Shown here piece after piece: positions 49,514-58,368 of a DNA stretch of 64,000 nucleotides. The notes under the pieces were generated by a model. It did no database searches and was not told the DNA's origin. It worked only from the letters and a program-made list of their open reading frames with translations. Source of the stretch: Rhodobacter sp. (GTDB lineage Bacteria > Pseudomonadota > Alphaproteobacteria > Rhodobacterales > Rhodobacteraceae); contig JACKKF010000002.1 of assembly GCA_020637555.1 (NCBI GenBank), positions 496,001 through 560,000 on the forward strand. The letters run 5' to 3'. Each line of letters opens with the position of its first letter. Positions within the stretch are counted from its first letter, which is position 1. The position numbers were made by a program, and so were the translations under genes.

Positions 49514-50635
49514 TCAGACCGTGACCGTCCAGGCCTGATAGCCATAGACCCAATCGGCATTCCCCTGGTTCTTCAGCCATTCGTTCGCCAGCGACGATTT
49601 CTGCACCTCGGCCGTGCGCGGGATGCGCGTCGCCTCATAGCGTTTCAGCGCCGCCGCGACTCCCCCGGTCTCGACCGTCTCGAGCGCGCGCGCCAGCACG
49701 ACCGCATCCTCGATCGCCATGCAGGCGCCTTGCGCCATGAAGGGCACCATCGGATGCGCCGCGTCGCCCAGCACGGTGATCCGCCCGCGCGACCAGGCGG
49801 GCATCGGCGCACGCACGTGCAGCGCCGACCGGGTGACGCTGTCGCAGGCCTCCAGCAGCGCGCGGGCGTGGGGATGGAAATCGGCGTAATGGCCGCGCAA
49901 CTCCGCGACATCGCCCGGCAAGGTCCAGCCCTCCTCGGCCCAACCGTCCTGCTTGTGGGTGGCAAAGACGAAGATTTCCTTGCCGTGGGTCAACGGGAAG
50001 GTGACGATCTGGCGATCGGCGCCCGGGCCCCACCATTTGGTAAAGGCGTCGAGATCCGGAATGCCCGCGCCCTTTTCGCGGTCGAAGACACCGCGCCAGC
50101 TGACCAGCCCGGTGAACTGCGGGTCATCGGGCCCGAACAGCGCCGTGCGCACGCGCGAATGGATGCCGTCCGCACCGATCACGACATCGCCGCGATGCTG
50201 GCTGCCGTCGCCCAGCGTGACCCAGGCGCCCGCGTCATCCTGCCCGACCTCGACCACCGCGGTTCCGAACCGCAGCACGCCGTCCGGAAGGGCCGCTTCG
50301 AGGGCCGCCAGCAGGTCGGCGCGATGGATCGTGAGCTGCGGCGCCCCATAGCGTTCCTCGGCCGCCGTGCTCATCGGCAGGCGCGAGGTTTCCTCGCCGG
50401 TGTCCCAGGTGCGGCTGATCCGGTGGGTCGGGCGCGCGGCATTGGCGCGCAGCGCCTCGCCCACACCCAGCCGGTCCAGCGCATGCACCGCGTTCGGTGT
50501 CAGGTTCACGTCGGCGCCCACCCTGCCGAACTGTCGTGCCTGTTCAAAGACGGTGACGCTGTGCCCCATGCGCCCCAGCGCAATGGCGGTGGCCAGCCCC
50601 CCCACGCCGCCGCCGCAGATCAAGACGTTCAACAT
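49514..50635 (-). CDS. FAD-dependent aromatic monooxygenase (salicylate-hydroxylase-like)
   Basis: A 373-residue class A flavoprotein monooxygenase. Motifs in order: VLICGGGVGGLATAIAL (FAD), GADGIHSRVR (the DG motif, FAD and NADPH), and GDAAHPMVPFMAQGACMAIED (FAD ribityl binding). It resembles 3-hydroxybenzoate 6-hydroxylase, salicylate hydroxylase and 6-hydroxynicotinate 3-monooxygenase; the substrate cannot be chosen from sequence. It is divergent from a large flavin oxidoreductase gene, 134 bases away, which may act in the same pathway. Confidence 0.9.
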   Translation of the reverse strand: MLNVLICGGGVGGLATAIALGRMGHSVTVFEQARQFGRVGADVNLTPNAVHALDRLGVGEALRANAARPTHRISRTWDTGEETSRLPMSTAAEERYGAPQLTIHRADLLAALEAALPDGVLRFGTAVVEVGQDDAGAWVTLGDGSQHRGDVVIGADGIHSRVRTALFGPDDPQFTGLVSWRGVFDREKGAGIPDLDAFTKWWGPGADRQIVTFPLTHGKEIFVFATHKQDGWAEEGWTLPGDVAELRGHYADFHPHARALLEACDSVTRSALHVRAPMPAWSRGRITVLGDAAHPMVPFMAQGACMAIEDAVVLARALETVETGGVAAALKRYEATRIPRTAEVQKSSLANEWLKNQGNADWVYGYQAWTVTV

Positions 50636-50769
50636 CGGCCGGTTCCTTCAATTATGAACAGTTTGCCCAAAATAGATCATGTCGGATTTGATCCGTCAAT
50701 GGGCGTTTCCGGCCTTGCCCGGCAAAACCGCGCCCGCCAGAGTGACCGAACCCTGACCGGAGCAGCCGC

Positions 50770-52755
50770 ATGAGTGCCCATCGCCACCTGTTGTCACCCC
50801 TCGACCTGCGTGGCCGGACCTTGCGCAACCGCATCGTCTTTGGCGCGCATACCGCGAACATGGCCGAGGATGGCCTGCCCGGCGCCCGCTACCGGGACTA
50901 TCTGCGCGAACGCGCCCTGGGGGGGGCCGGGATGATCGTGGCCGAGCCGGTGCCCGCCCACCGCACCGGCGTTCTGACGCGCGGCAATTTCCGGGCCGAG
51001 GACGACAGCATCATTCCCGCCTTTCGCGCCGTCACCGAGGCGGTGAAGTCCGAGGGCGCGACCATCATCCAGCAAATCTATCACATCGGTGGCCACGGCG
51101 ATTCCGATCTCAGCTTTCAGCCCCATTGGTCGCCTTCGGGCCGCCCCTCGTATCACGACAGCGACGGGTCGCACGCGATGTCCGAGGGCGAGATCCTGGA
51201 ACTGCTTGACGCGCACGCGGCCGCCGCCCACCGGGCCAAGGCCGCCGGTTTCGACGGGGTCGAGATCTGGGCCGCCTACAACAGCCTGATCGACCAGTTC
51301 TGGTTGCCCTGGTCGAACCGCCGCACCGACCGCTGGGGGGGCAGCCTGGAAAACCGCACCCGGTTCTCGCGCCTGCTGATCGACCGGATCCGCCGCGACT
51401 GTGGCGAGGATTTCATCGTCGGTCTGGCCATCAGCCATGACGCCACCTTTCAGCTGACCCTGCAGGCCGAGGCGCTGTGCGAACTGGTCGCGCTGCACGA
51501 TGCGACCGGGCATGTCGACTATGTCACCTGTGGCGCCGGGTCCTATCTGGACTTCGGTCGCATCATTCCGCCGTTCACCGAACCCGATACCCTGACCGTG
51601 CCGATCACCGAACAGCTCAAGTCCGTGGTCCGGCACGCCCGGATCACCGCCGAGGCCGGGATCCGCACGCCCGATGTCGGCGAACAGGTGATCGCCTCGG
51701 GCGCGGCGGATCTGGTCAGCATCGTGCGCGGACAGATCGCCGACCCCCATCTGGCGCGCAAGACCACCGCCGGCCAGTCCGACCGCGTCCGCCCCTGCCT
51801 GAGCTGCAACCAGATGTGCTGGGGGCGGCGGTCGCGCGACTACTGGATTTCCTGCCTGATCAACCCGTCTTCCGGGCGTGAGGTCGAATGGGGCGGCGAC
51901 CGGTTCACCCGCAGCGAGTCGCCCTGCCATGTGCTGGTCGTGGGCGGCGGCCCTGCCGGCATGGAGGCCGCCCGCGTCGCCGCCGAGCGCGGCCACCGCG
52001 TCACCCTGGCCGAGGCCCAGCCACAGTTGGGCGGCCAGTTCCGACTGGCCGGCCTGCAGCCCCGGCGGGCACAGATCCTGGACCTGGTGGCCTGGTTCGA
52101 GCGCGAACTCGCGCGCCTCGGGGTGGACCTGCGGCTCAACAGTTTCCTCGACGCCGAGGCGGTGCGCGACATCGGGGCCGACCGGGTGATCCTGGCCACG
52201 GGGTCGCTGCCGGACGAGGACGGCTTTCAGCGATGGCTTCCGCATCTCGATACCCTGCCCGGACTCGACCGTGGCGCCGTCTGGCCGGCCGAGGCCGTGA
52301 TGCGCCGCGAGGCGCGCCTGGGGGACGCGGTGATCGTCTATGACGAGGGCGGCCACTGGAAGGGCACCGGAACCGCCTGGCATCTGGCCGAGGCCGGGCA
52401 CAAGGTCACCATCGTGACCCCTGACGCGCATGTCGGAAAGGACCTGACCCGCACCGCCGCCGATGGCTATGCCCGCGCGCGGCTTGCGAAACTGGGCGTG
52501 CAGTTCAGGGTGGAAAGCGCGATCGCCGAATGGCTGGGCAACGGCGCCGGGGCCCGCGTGGTCAATCTGCTGGATGGCAGCGAAGACACCGTGCCGGCCA
52601 GCGCGCTGATCCTGGCAACCACCAATCGCGCCTTTGATCCCCTGTCCGAGGATCTGGCGGATCTGCGCCCGGTGCTGATCGGCGATGCGGCCGCGCCGCG
52701 TCTTGCACCCTACGCCTTTCACGAGGGGCGCAAGACCGCGCTTCAGATCGGCTGA
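50770..52755 (+). CDS. NADH:flavin oxidoreductase, 2,4-dienoyl-CoA-reductase/TMADH type
   Basis: A 661-residue multidomain flavoprotein. Residues 1-330 are an Old-Yellow-Enzyme FMN barrel (QQIYHIGGHG, NRRTDRWGGSLENR). A 4Fe-4S site is formed by Cys343, Cys346, Cys350 and Cys362. From about residue 388 an FAD/NAD domain follows (HVLVVGGGPAGMEAARVA). This is the layout of trimethylamine dehydrogenase, FadH and N-methylproline demethylase. The usual active-site Tyr segment (GYL or SYL) reads AAYNSLIDQF, so Tyr is replaced by Ser. Substrate unknown. Confidence 0.9.
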   Translation: MSAHRHLLSPLDLRGRTLRNRIVFGAHTANMAEDGLPGARYRDYLRERALGGAGMIVAEPVPAHRTGVLTRGNFRAEDDSIIPAFRAVTEAVKSEGATIIQQIYHIGGHGDSDLSFQPHWSPSGRPSYHDSDGSHAMSEGEILELLDAHAAAAHRAKAAGFDGVEIWAAYNSLIDQFWLPWSNRRTDRWGGSLENRTRFSRLLIDRIRRDCGEDFIVGLAISHDATFQLTLQAEALCELVALHDATGHVDYVTCGAGSYLDFGRIIPPFTEPDTLTVPITEQLKSVVRHARITAEAGIRTPDVGEQVIASGAADLVSIVRGQIADPHLARKTTAGQSDRVRPCLSCNQMCWGRRSRDYWISCLINPSSGREVEWGGDRFTRSESPCHVLVVGGGPAGMEAARVAAERGHRVTLAEAQPQLGGQFRLAGLQPRRAQILDLVAWFERELARLGVDLRLNSFLDAEAVRDIGADRVILATGSLPDEDGFQRWLPHLDTLPGLDRGAVWPAEAVMRREARLGDAVIVYDEGGHWKGTGTAWHLAEAGHKVTIVTPDAHVGKDLTRTAADGYARARLAKLGVQFRVESAIAEWLGNGAGARVVNLLDGSEDTVPASALILATTNRAFDPLSEDLADLRPVLIGDAAAPRLAPYAFHEGRKTALQIG

Positions 52756-52785
52756 CCGGCGCAGCGAAGCGCGCCGCGCCCGCGC

Positions 52786-55650
52786 CTATTCGGCGGCGCG
52801 GGCGCGGCGTTTCAACAGGGGCGCCAGGTAATGCCCGGTATGGCTGGCCGCGATCCCGGCCACGTCCTCGGGCGTGCCCTCGGCCACGATGCGGCCACCG
52901 CCATCGCCGCCCTCGGGGCCGATATCGATGATCCAGTCGGCGGTCTTGACCACATCCAGGTTGTGTTCGATCACCACCACGGTGTTGCCCTGCTCGACCA
53001 GTTCGTGCAGCACTTCCAGCAGTTTGCGCACATCCTCGAAATGCAGGCCCGTGGTCGGCTCGTCCAGGATATAGAGCGTCCGGCCGGTCGAGCGCCGCGC
53101 CAGTTCCTTGGACAGTTTCACCCGCTGCGCCTCGCCGCCCGACAGGGTCGTGGCCTGCTGGCCGACCTTGATATAGCCGAGCCCCACCTGCATCAGCGCG
53201 TCCATCTTTTCGCGGATCGACGGAACGGCGGCGAAAAAGCCCTGTGCCTCTTCCACCGTCATGTCCAGCACATCCGAGATGGACTTGCCCTTGAACAGCA
53301 CTTCCAGCGTCTCGCGGTTGTAGCGTTTGCCCTTGCAGGTCTCGCAGGTCACATAGACGTCGGGCAGAAAGTTCATCTCGATCTTCAGCACGCCGTCGCC
53401 CTGGCAGGCCTCGCAGCGCCCGCCCTTGACGTTGAAGCTGAAGCGGCCGGGCTTGTAGCCACGCGCCTTGGCCTCGGGCAGGCCCGCGAACCAGTCGCGA
53501 ATCGGCCCGAACGCGCCGGTATAGGTCGCCGGGTTCGAGCGGGGCGTGCGGCCGATGGGCCGCTGGTCGATGTCGATCACCTTGTCCAGATGCTGCAAGC
53601 CCTGCACCGTCTCGCAGGGCGCGGGTGTCTGGCGTGCGCCGTTCAGCCGCATCGAGGCGGTCTTGAACAGCGTCTCGATGGTCAGCGTGGATTTGCCGCC
53701 GCCCGACACGCCGGTCACACAGACGAACTTGCCCAGCGGGAAATCGACGGTCACATCCTGCAGGTTGTTGCCCGACGCCTTGACCACCGTCACGGACTTG
53801 CCATTGCCCGGCCGGCGATGCGCGGGCACCTCGATCCGGCGGGCATCGGACAGGTATTGCCCGGTCAGGCTGCCGGGATCGGCCGCGATCTCGGCTGGCG
53901 TGCCCTGCGCGACCACCCGGCCGCCGTGGACGCCCGCGCCGGGGCCGATGTCCAGCACCCAGTCGGCGGTGCGGATCGCGTCCTCGTCATGTTCGACCAC
54001 CAGGACGGTGTTGCCCTGATCGCGCAGGTTCCTGAGCGTCGTCAGCAACCGGTCGTTGTCGCGCTGGTGCAACCCGATCGAGGGTTCGTCCAGCACATAC
54101 AGCACGCCCGTCAAGCCGCTGCCGATCTGCGAGGCCAGCCGGATCCGCTGGCTTTCCCCGCCTGAAAGCGTGCCCGCGGCCCGGCTGAGGGTCAGATAGT
54201 CGAGGCCCACATTGACCAGGAACCCCAGCCGTTCGCGGATTTCCTTCAGGATCGCGGTGGCGATCTGGGTCTTTTGCGTGTTCAGGTGGTCCGGCGCGCT
54301 CTCGATCCAGGCCAGGGCCTCCTTGATGGCCATTTCGGACACCTGGCTGATGTGCAGACCACCGATCTTGACCGCGAGCGCCTCGGGTTTCAGCCGCGCG
54401 CCGCCGCAGGTCGAACAGGGGCGGTTGTTCTGGTAGCGTTCGAATTCCTCGCGCACCCAGGCGCTGTCGGTTTCCTTCCAGCGGCGCTCCATGTTGGGGA
54501 TCACGCCCTCGAACACGCGCGTCACCTGATACACGCGGCCCGCGTCGTCATAGCGGAACGGGATTTCCTCGCCGTCGGACCCCCACAACAGCACATGCTT
54601 GACCGGGTCCGGCAGATCGCGCCAGGGCTTCTTGGCGTCGAACCGGTAGTGTTTGGCCAGGGCCTCGATGGTTTGCAGGAAATACGGCGTCTTGCCCTTG
54701 CGCCACGGCGCGATGGCGCCATCCTCGAGACGCAGCAAGGCGTCGGGCACGACCAGCCGTTCGTCAAAGAACAGCTCGACCCCCAGCCCGTCGCAAGCCG
54801 GGCAGGCGCCGTAGGGCGCGTTGAAGCTGAACAGGCGCGGTTCGATTTCGGGGATCGTGAACCCGCTGACCGGACAGGCAAAATTCTCGCTGAAGGTGAT
54901 GCGTTCGGGGGCCTCGCCCTCGGGCGCCTGGGCCATCTCGAGGATCGCGATGCCGCTTGCCAGGTCGAGCGCGGTGCGGAAGCTGTCGGCAAGCCGGGTT
55001 TCCATGCCGGGTCGCACGACGATCCGGTCCACGACGACGTCGATGTCGTGGCGGAATTTCTTGTCCAGCTCGGGCGGCGTGTCCAATTCGTGGAACACAC
55101 CGTCCACCTTGACCCGCTGGAACCCCTGCTTCCTGAGTTCCAGCATCTCCTTCTTGTATTCGCCCTTGCGGTCCCGGACGATGGGCGCAAGCAAAAAGGC
55201 CCGCGTCCCTTCCTCCAGCGTCAGGACGCGGTCCACCATGTCCTGCACCTGCTGCGCCTCGATCGGCAGGCCGGTGGCGGGGGAATAGGGCGTGCCGGCG
55301 CGGGCGAACAGCAGGCGCATGTAGTCGTGGATCTCGGTCACGGTGCCGACGGTCGACCGCGGGTTCTTCGATGTCGTCTTCTGCTCGATGGAAATCGCCG
55401 GGCTCAACCCCGCGATATGATCGACATCGGGCTTTTGCATCATGTCCAGGAACTGCCGCGCATAGGCGCTGAGCGATTCGACATAGCGGCGCTGCCCTTC
55501 GGCATAGATGGTATCGAACGCCAGCGAGGATTTGCCCGAGCCCGAAAGCCCGGTGATCACCACCAGTTGATCGCGCGGGATATCGACATCCACCCCCTTG
55601 AGGTTGTGTTCGCGCGCGCCCCTGATCTCGATGAACTTCTGTTCCGCCAT
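52786..55650 (-). CDS. uvrA: Excinuclease ABC subunit A
   Basis: A 954-residue UvrA, the damage-sensing ATPase of nucleotide excision repair. Two ABC modules are complete: Walker A GLSGSGKSS and GVSGGGKST, signatures TLSGGESQRI and TLSGGEAQRV. Zinc sites occur as CPAC...CSTC-type pairs and CEAC/CETC. In the second Walker A the usual SGSGKS reads SGGGKS. The ATG at 55650 gives the family start EIRGAREHNLKGV. A LexA-like box 76 bases upstream indicates SOS control. Confidence 0.98.
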   Translation of the reverse strand: MAEQKFIEIRGAREHNLKGVDVDIPRDQLVVITGLSGSGKSSLAFDTIYAEGQRRYVESLSAYARQFLDMMQKPDVDHIAGLSPAISIEQKTTSKNPRSTVGTVTEIHDYMRLLFARAGTPYSPATGLPIEAQQVQDMVDRVLTLEEGTRAFLLAPIVRDRKGEYKKEMLELRKQGFQRVKVDGVFHELDTPPELDKKFRHDIDVVVDRIVVRPGMETRLADSFRTALDLASGIAILEMAQAPEGEAPERITFSENFACPVSGFTIPEIEPRLFSFNAPYGACPACDGLGVELFFDERLVVPDALLRLEDGAIAPWRKGKTPYFLQTIEALAKHYRFDAKKPWRDLPDPVKHVLLWGSDGEEIPFRYDDAGRVYQVTRVFEGVIPNMERRWKETDSAWVREEFERYQNNRPCSTCGGARLKPEALAVKIGGLHISQVSEMAIKEALAWIESAPDHLNTQKTQIATAILKEIRERLGFLVNVGLDYLTLSRAAGTLSGGESQRIRLASQIGSGLTGVLYVLDEPSIGLHQRDNDRLLTTLRNLRDQGNTVLVVEHDEDAIRTADWVLDIGPGAGVHGGRVVAQGTPAEIAADPGSLTGQYLSDARRIEVPAHRRPGNGKSVTVVKASGNNLQDVTVDFPLGKFVCVTGVSGGGKSTLTIETLFKTASMRLNGARQTPAPCETVQGLQHLDKVIDIDQRPIGRTPRSNPATYTGAFGPIRDWFAGLPEAKARGYKPGRFSFNVKGGRCEACQGDGVLKIEMNFLPDVYVTCETCKGKRYNRETLEVLFKGKSISDVLDMTVEEAQGFFAAVPSIREKMDALMQVGLGYIKVGQQATTLSGGEAQRVKLSKELARRSTGRTLYILDEPTTGLHFEDVRKLLEVLHELVEQGNTVVVIEHNLDVVKTADWIIDIGPEGGDGGGRIVAEGTPEDVAGIAASHTGHYLAPLLKRRARAAE

Positions 55651-55725
55651 GCCCAAATCCCGCCCCGAGCCCCTGTGCGGGCGGCACCATAGCGGGAAAG
55701 CGGCGAGTCTCCAATGCGAAAAGCG

Positions 55726-55740
55726 GAACAAATCGTAAAC
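55726..55740 (-). promoter_or_regulatory. LexA-like SOS box upstream of uvrA
   Basis: On the minus strand GTTT-N7-GTTC (plus strand GAACAAATCGTAAAC). The alphaproteobacterial LexA site is a GTTC-N7-GTTC direct repeat; one base differs. It lies 76 bases upstream of the uvrA start, a normal promoter position for an SOS gene. Confidence 0.6.
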
Positions 55741-55794
55741 CCGCGACCAGCCCGGCAAGAAGATGCCGCGGCGCGGAAAAACATATTCTTCATC

Positions 55795-55822
55795 TTGAAT
55801 ATTTTTTCAGACCTGCTATATC
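55795..55822 (+). promoter_or_regulatory. Promoter-like -35/-10 pair before the rhodanese gene
   Basis: TTGAAT (55795-55800) and TATATC (55817-55822) are separated by 16 bases in the most AT-rich stretch of the region. The rhodanese ATG follows 37 bases later. Confidence 0.5.
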
Positions 55823-55859
55823 CCCGTCAACGCCACCTCCCACCCCCCAGGAGATACCG

Positions 55860-56237
55860 ATGTTCAACTTCTTCAACAATCTCATGAACCAAGGCGCCGC
55901 CGTCGATCCGGCCGAGGCCGTCAAGGCCGTCGCCGAAAAGCGCGCGCTGGTGATCGACGTGCGCGAAGAGGATGAAGTGCGCCATTCCGGCAAGGCCAAG
56001 GGCGCGCTGAACCTGCCGCTGAGCCGCCTGCACATGACCGCCGACCCGCGCTCGGGTCATTTCGACAAGGCGCTGGCCAAGGCCCACAAGGACGGCAGCG
56101 CGATCTATCTCTATTGCGCGTCGGGCGCGCGTTCGGGCCGCGCGGCCGGCATCCTGCGCCAGCACGGGTTCGAAAACGTCCAGAACCTGGGCAACCTGAA
56201 CACCTGGGCGCAAGGCGGCGGTCAGATCGTCCGCTGA
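55860..56237 (+). CDS. Rhodanese-domain sulfurtransferase
   Basis: A 125-residue single-domain rhodanese. The catalytic Cys86 lies in the active-site loop CASGARS, and the CH2-type start LVIDVREEDEVRHSG is present. Such proteins carry persulfide sulfur between partners in the cytoplasm. AGGAG precedes the ATG. It has its own promoter-like sequence upstream and a strong terminator downstream, so it is a single-gene unit. Confidence 0.95.
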   Translation: MFNFFNNLMNQGAAVDPAEAVKAVAEKRALVIDVREEDEVRHSGKAKGALNLPLSRLHMTADPRSGHFDKALAKAHKDGSAIYLYCASGARSGRAAGILRQHGFENVQNLGNLNTWAQGGGQIVR

Positions 56238-56260
56238 TCCCCGGCCCCTGGCAGAAACCG

Positions 56261-56290
56261 GCGCCGCGCTGTCCCAGCGCGGCGCTTTTT
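56261..56290 (+). terminator. Rho-independent terminator after the rhodanese gene
   Basis: A perfect 11-base stem GCGCCGCGCTG / CAGCGCGGCGC with loop TCC and a TTTTT run. Confidence 0.88.
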
Positions 56291-56395
56291 CGTGGGCCCT
56301 GCCCCGTTCGGTCCGGAAAGTGCCGGTTTCGGTCGCCTCTTGCAGGGTATTCGTGTTAGGGCTAAACGCCCCCACCGCGAACAGAGGGACCTCGG

Positions 56396-57637
56396 ATGCT
56401 GAAAGTTCTCGCCTCGACCTGGGCCCTGCTGCTGGGGCTGATGTTGCTGATGCTGGGCAACGGGATGCAGGGCACGCTGCTGGGGATCCGTGGCGCGATC
56501 GAGAATTTCTCGACCACGCAGATGTCGGTGGTCATGTCGTGCTATTTCATCGGCTTCCTGTTCGGATCGCGCATGGCGCCCGAGATGATTCGCCGCGTTG
56601 GCCATGTGCGGGTCTTCGCCGCGCTGGGGTCGATGATCTCGGCGGTGCTGATCCTCTATGCGGCCGCGCCGCACTGGATCGCCTGGGCGTTGATGCGGGT
56701 GCTGATCGGGTTCTCGTTCTCGGGCGTGTATATCACCGCGGAAAGCTGGCTGAACAACGCCTCGACGAACGAAACGCGGGGACAGGCGCTGTCGCTCTAT
56801 CTGATCGTGCAGATGATCGGCATCATTGCCGCGCAGGTCTTGCTGAACATGGCCGATCCGTCGGGGTATATCCTGTTCGTGATCCCTTCGGTTCTGGTGT
56901 CGCTGGCCTTTACGCCCATTCTGCTGTCGGTCTCGCCGGCACCGGCGTTCGACACCACCAAACCGCTGAGCTTTCGCGCGCTCTACCAGGCCTCGCCGCT
57001 GGGCTGCGTCGGCATGTTCCTGCTGGGCGGGATCTTTTCCGCCCAGTTCGGCATGGCCTCGGTCTGGGGGACACAGGCCGGACTGAACGTGCGGGACCTG
57101 TCGATCTTCGTGGCCTCGATCTATGTCGGCGGGCTGGTGCTGCAGTTTCCGATCGGCTGGTTCAGCGACCGCATGGATCGCCGCAAACTGATCCTGGCGC
57201 TGGCGATCGCGGGAACCGTGGTTCTTGCCGTGCCGGTGCTGACAGACGCCCCGTTCTGGCTGCTGATCGTCGTGGGCGCGCTGATGGGCGGCATTTCGAA
57301 CCCGCTCTATTCGCTTTTGCTGGCCTATGTGAACGACTACCTCGACAGTTCGGACATGGCGGCGGCCTCGGCCGGGTTGATCTTCATCAACGGGGTCGGC
57401 GCGATCTCGGGGCCGATCGTCACCGGGTGGATGATGGGCGCGATCGGGCCCAGCGGGTTCTTCCTGTTCATGGCGCTGATCTTCGGTGTGCTGGCCTTGT
57501 ATGCCGCCTGGCGAATGACGCAACGGCGCAGCACCCCGGAAGCGTCGGGCACCTATACCGCGATGTCGCCCACGGCCTCGGTCATTTCCGTCGAGGCGGC
57601 GCTCGAACGCTCGGAAACGGACAGCCCGCCCCACTGA
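56396..57637 (+). CDS. MFS transporter, YcaD-like
   Basis: A 413-residue major facilitator with twelve helices. Marks include NGMQGTLLGIRGAIE, the motif-A region GSRMAPEMIRRVGHVRV, ITAESWLNN and DRMDRRKLILALA in the middle loop. The YcaD/TrgA-like group is suggested by ESWLNNAS. The last 40 residues are hydrophilic. A GTTAGGGCT element lies 33 bases upstream. Substrate unknown. DUF924 follows 65 bases downstream. Confidence 0.9.
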   Translation: MLKVLASTWALLLGLMLLMLGNGMQGTLLGIRGAIENFSTTQMSVVMSCYFIGFLFGSRMAPEMIRRVGHVRVFAALGSMISAVLILYAAAPHWIAWALMRVLIGFSFSGVYITAESWLNNASTNETRGQALSLYLIVQMIGIIAAQVLLNMADPSGYILFVIPSVLVSLAFTPILLSVSPAPAFDTTKPLSFRALYQASPLGCVGMFLLGGIFSAQFGMASVWGTQAGLNVRDLSIFVASIYVGGLVLQFPIGWFSDRMDRRKLILALAIAGTVVLAVPVLTDAPFWLLIVVGALMGGISNPLYSLLLAYVNDYLDSSDMAAASAGLIFINGVGAISGPIVTGWMMGAIGPSGFFLFMALIFGVLALYAAWRMTQRRSTPEASGTYTAMSPTASVISVEAALERSETDSPPH

Positions 57638-57702
57638 TCGCGCGCGCGGGCTTGACCCGTCGATCCCGTCAGCGCAGGCTGCGGAAAAGACGGGAGGAAA
57701 TC

Positions 57703-58278
57703 ATGGCGATCAGTGCGCGGGCCGAGGCGATCCTGGGCTACTGGAACGAATTGGGCCCGGCTGGCTGGTATGCCGGCGGGGCCGAGATCGACGGCGAGAT
57801 CCGTCGCCGGTTCCTGAGCGACTGGACCGAGGCCCATGCCGGCGGCCTGAAATCCTGGCTGACCTGCGCCCCGGGCGTGCTGGCCTATCTGCTGCTGACC
57901 GACCAGTTCCCGCGCAACATGTTCCGTGACGAAGGCCGCGCGTTTGCCTCGGATCCGCTGGCGCGCCATGTCGCCACCTTTGCGTGGCACAAGAAGATCG
58001 ACCTGGGCATCGACCCGCCGTTGCGGCAGTTCTTCTACCTGCCGCTGATGCACTCGGAATCGATCGTCGACCAGGATCGCTGCGTCGCCCTGTTCAAGGC
58101 CCGGATGCCCGACGCCGCGAACAACCTGCTGCACGCGCGCGCGCACCGCGAGGTCATCCGCCGCTTTGGCCGCTTTCCCTATCGGAATGCCGCGCTGGGC
58201 CGGCAGACCACCCCCGAGGAACAGGCCTTTCTGGACGGCGGATCCTATGGCGCGATCGTGCGCGAACTGGGCGGCTGA
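57703..58278 (+). CDS. DUF924 family protein
   Basis: A 191-residue soluble helical protein of the DUF924 family: LAYLLLTDQFPRNMFR, LGIDPPLRQFFYLPLMHSE and RFGRFPYRNAALGR are conserved blocks. The fold is TPR-like. Function unknown. GGGAGGAAA precedes the ATG at 57703; the long open frame that reads into it from upstream is only overlap with the MFS gene. It may be co-transcribed with the transporter. Confidence 0.92.
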   Translation: MAISARAEAILGYWNELGPAGWYAGGAEIDGEIRRRFLSDWTEAHAGGLKSWLTCAPGVLAYLLLTDQFPRNMFRDEGRAFASDPLARHVATFAWHKKIDLGIDPPLRQFFYLPLMHSESIVDQDRCVALFKARMPDAANNLLHARAHREVIRRFGRFPYRNAALGRQTTPEEQAFLDGGSYGAIVRELGG

Positions 58279-58368
58279 TCGCCGGACGGAACTGCGTGAT
58301 TGCGTCGGGCGGAAAGATAGTTTAATGCTCAACTAGTTTTTCAGCCAGAAGTGTCAGAGGAGCGCCCC

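Noticed and set aside
50794..52722. 642-residue minus-strand frame opposite the TMADH-type gene
   Set aside because: Same antisense effect; no recognisable motif.
54274..55692. 472-residue plus-strand frame opposite uvrA
   Set aside because: uvrA on the other strand has all ATPase and zinc motifs; the plus frame has none.
56320..58278. 652-residue frame joining the MFS region to DUF924
   Set aside because: Only the last 191 codons are real (DUF924); the first part is an off-frame reading of the MFS gene.
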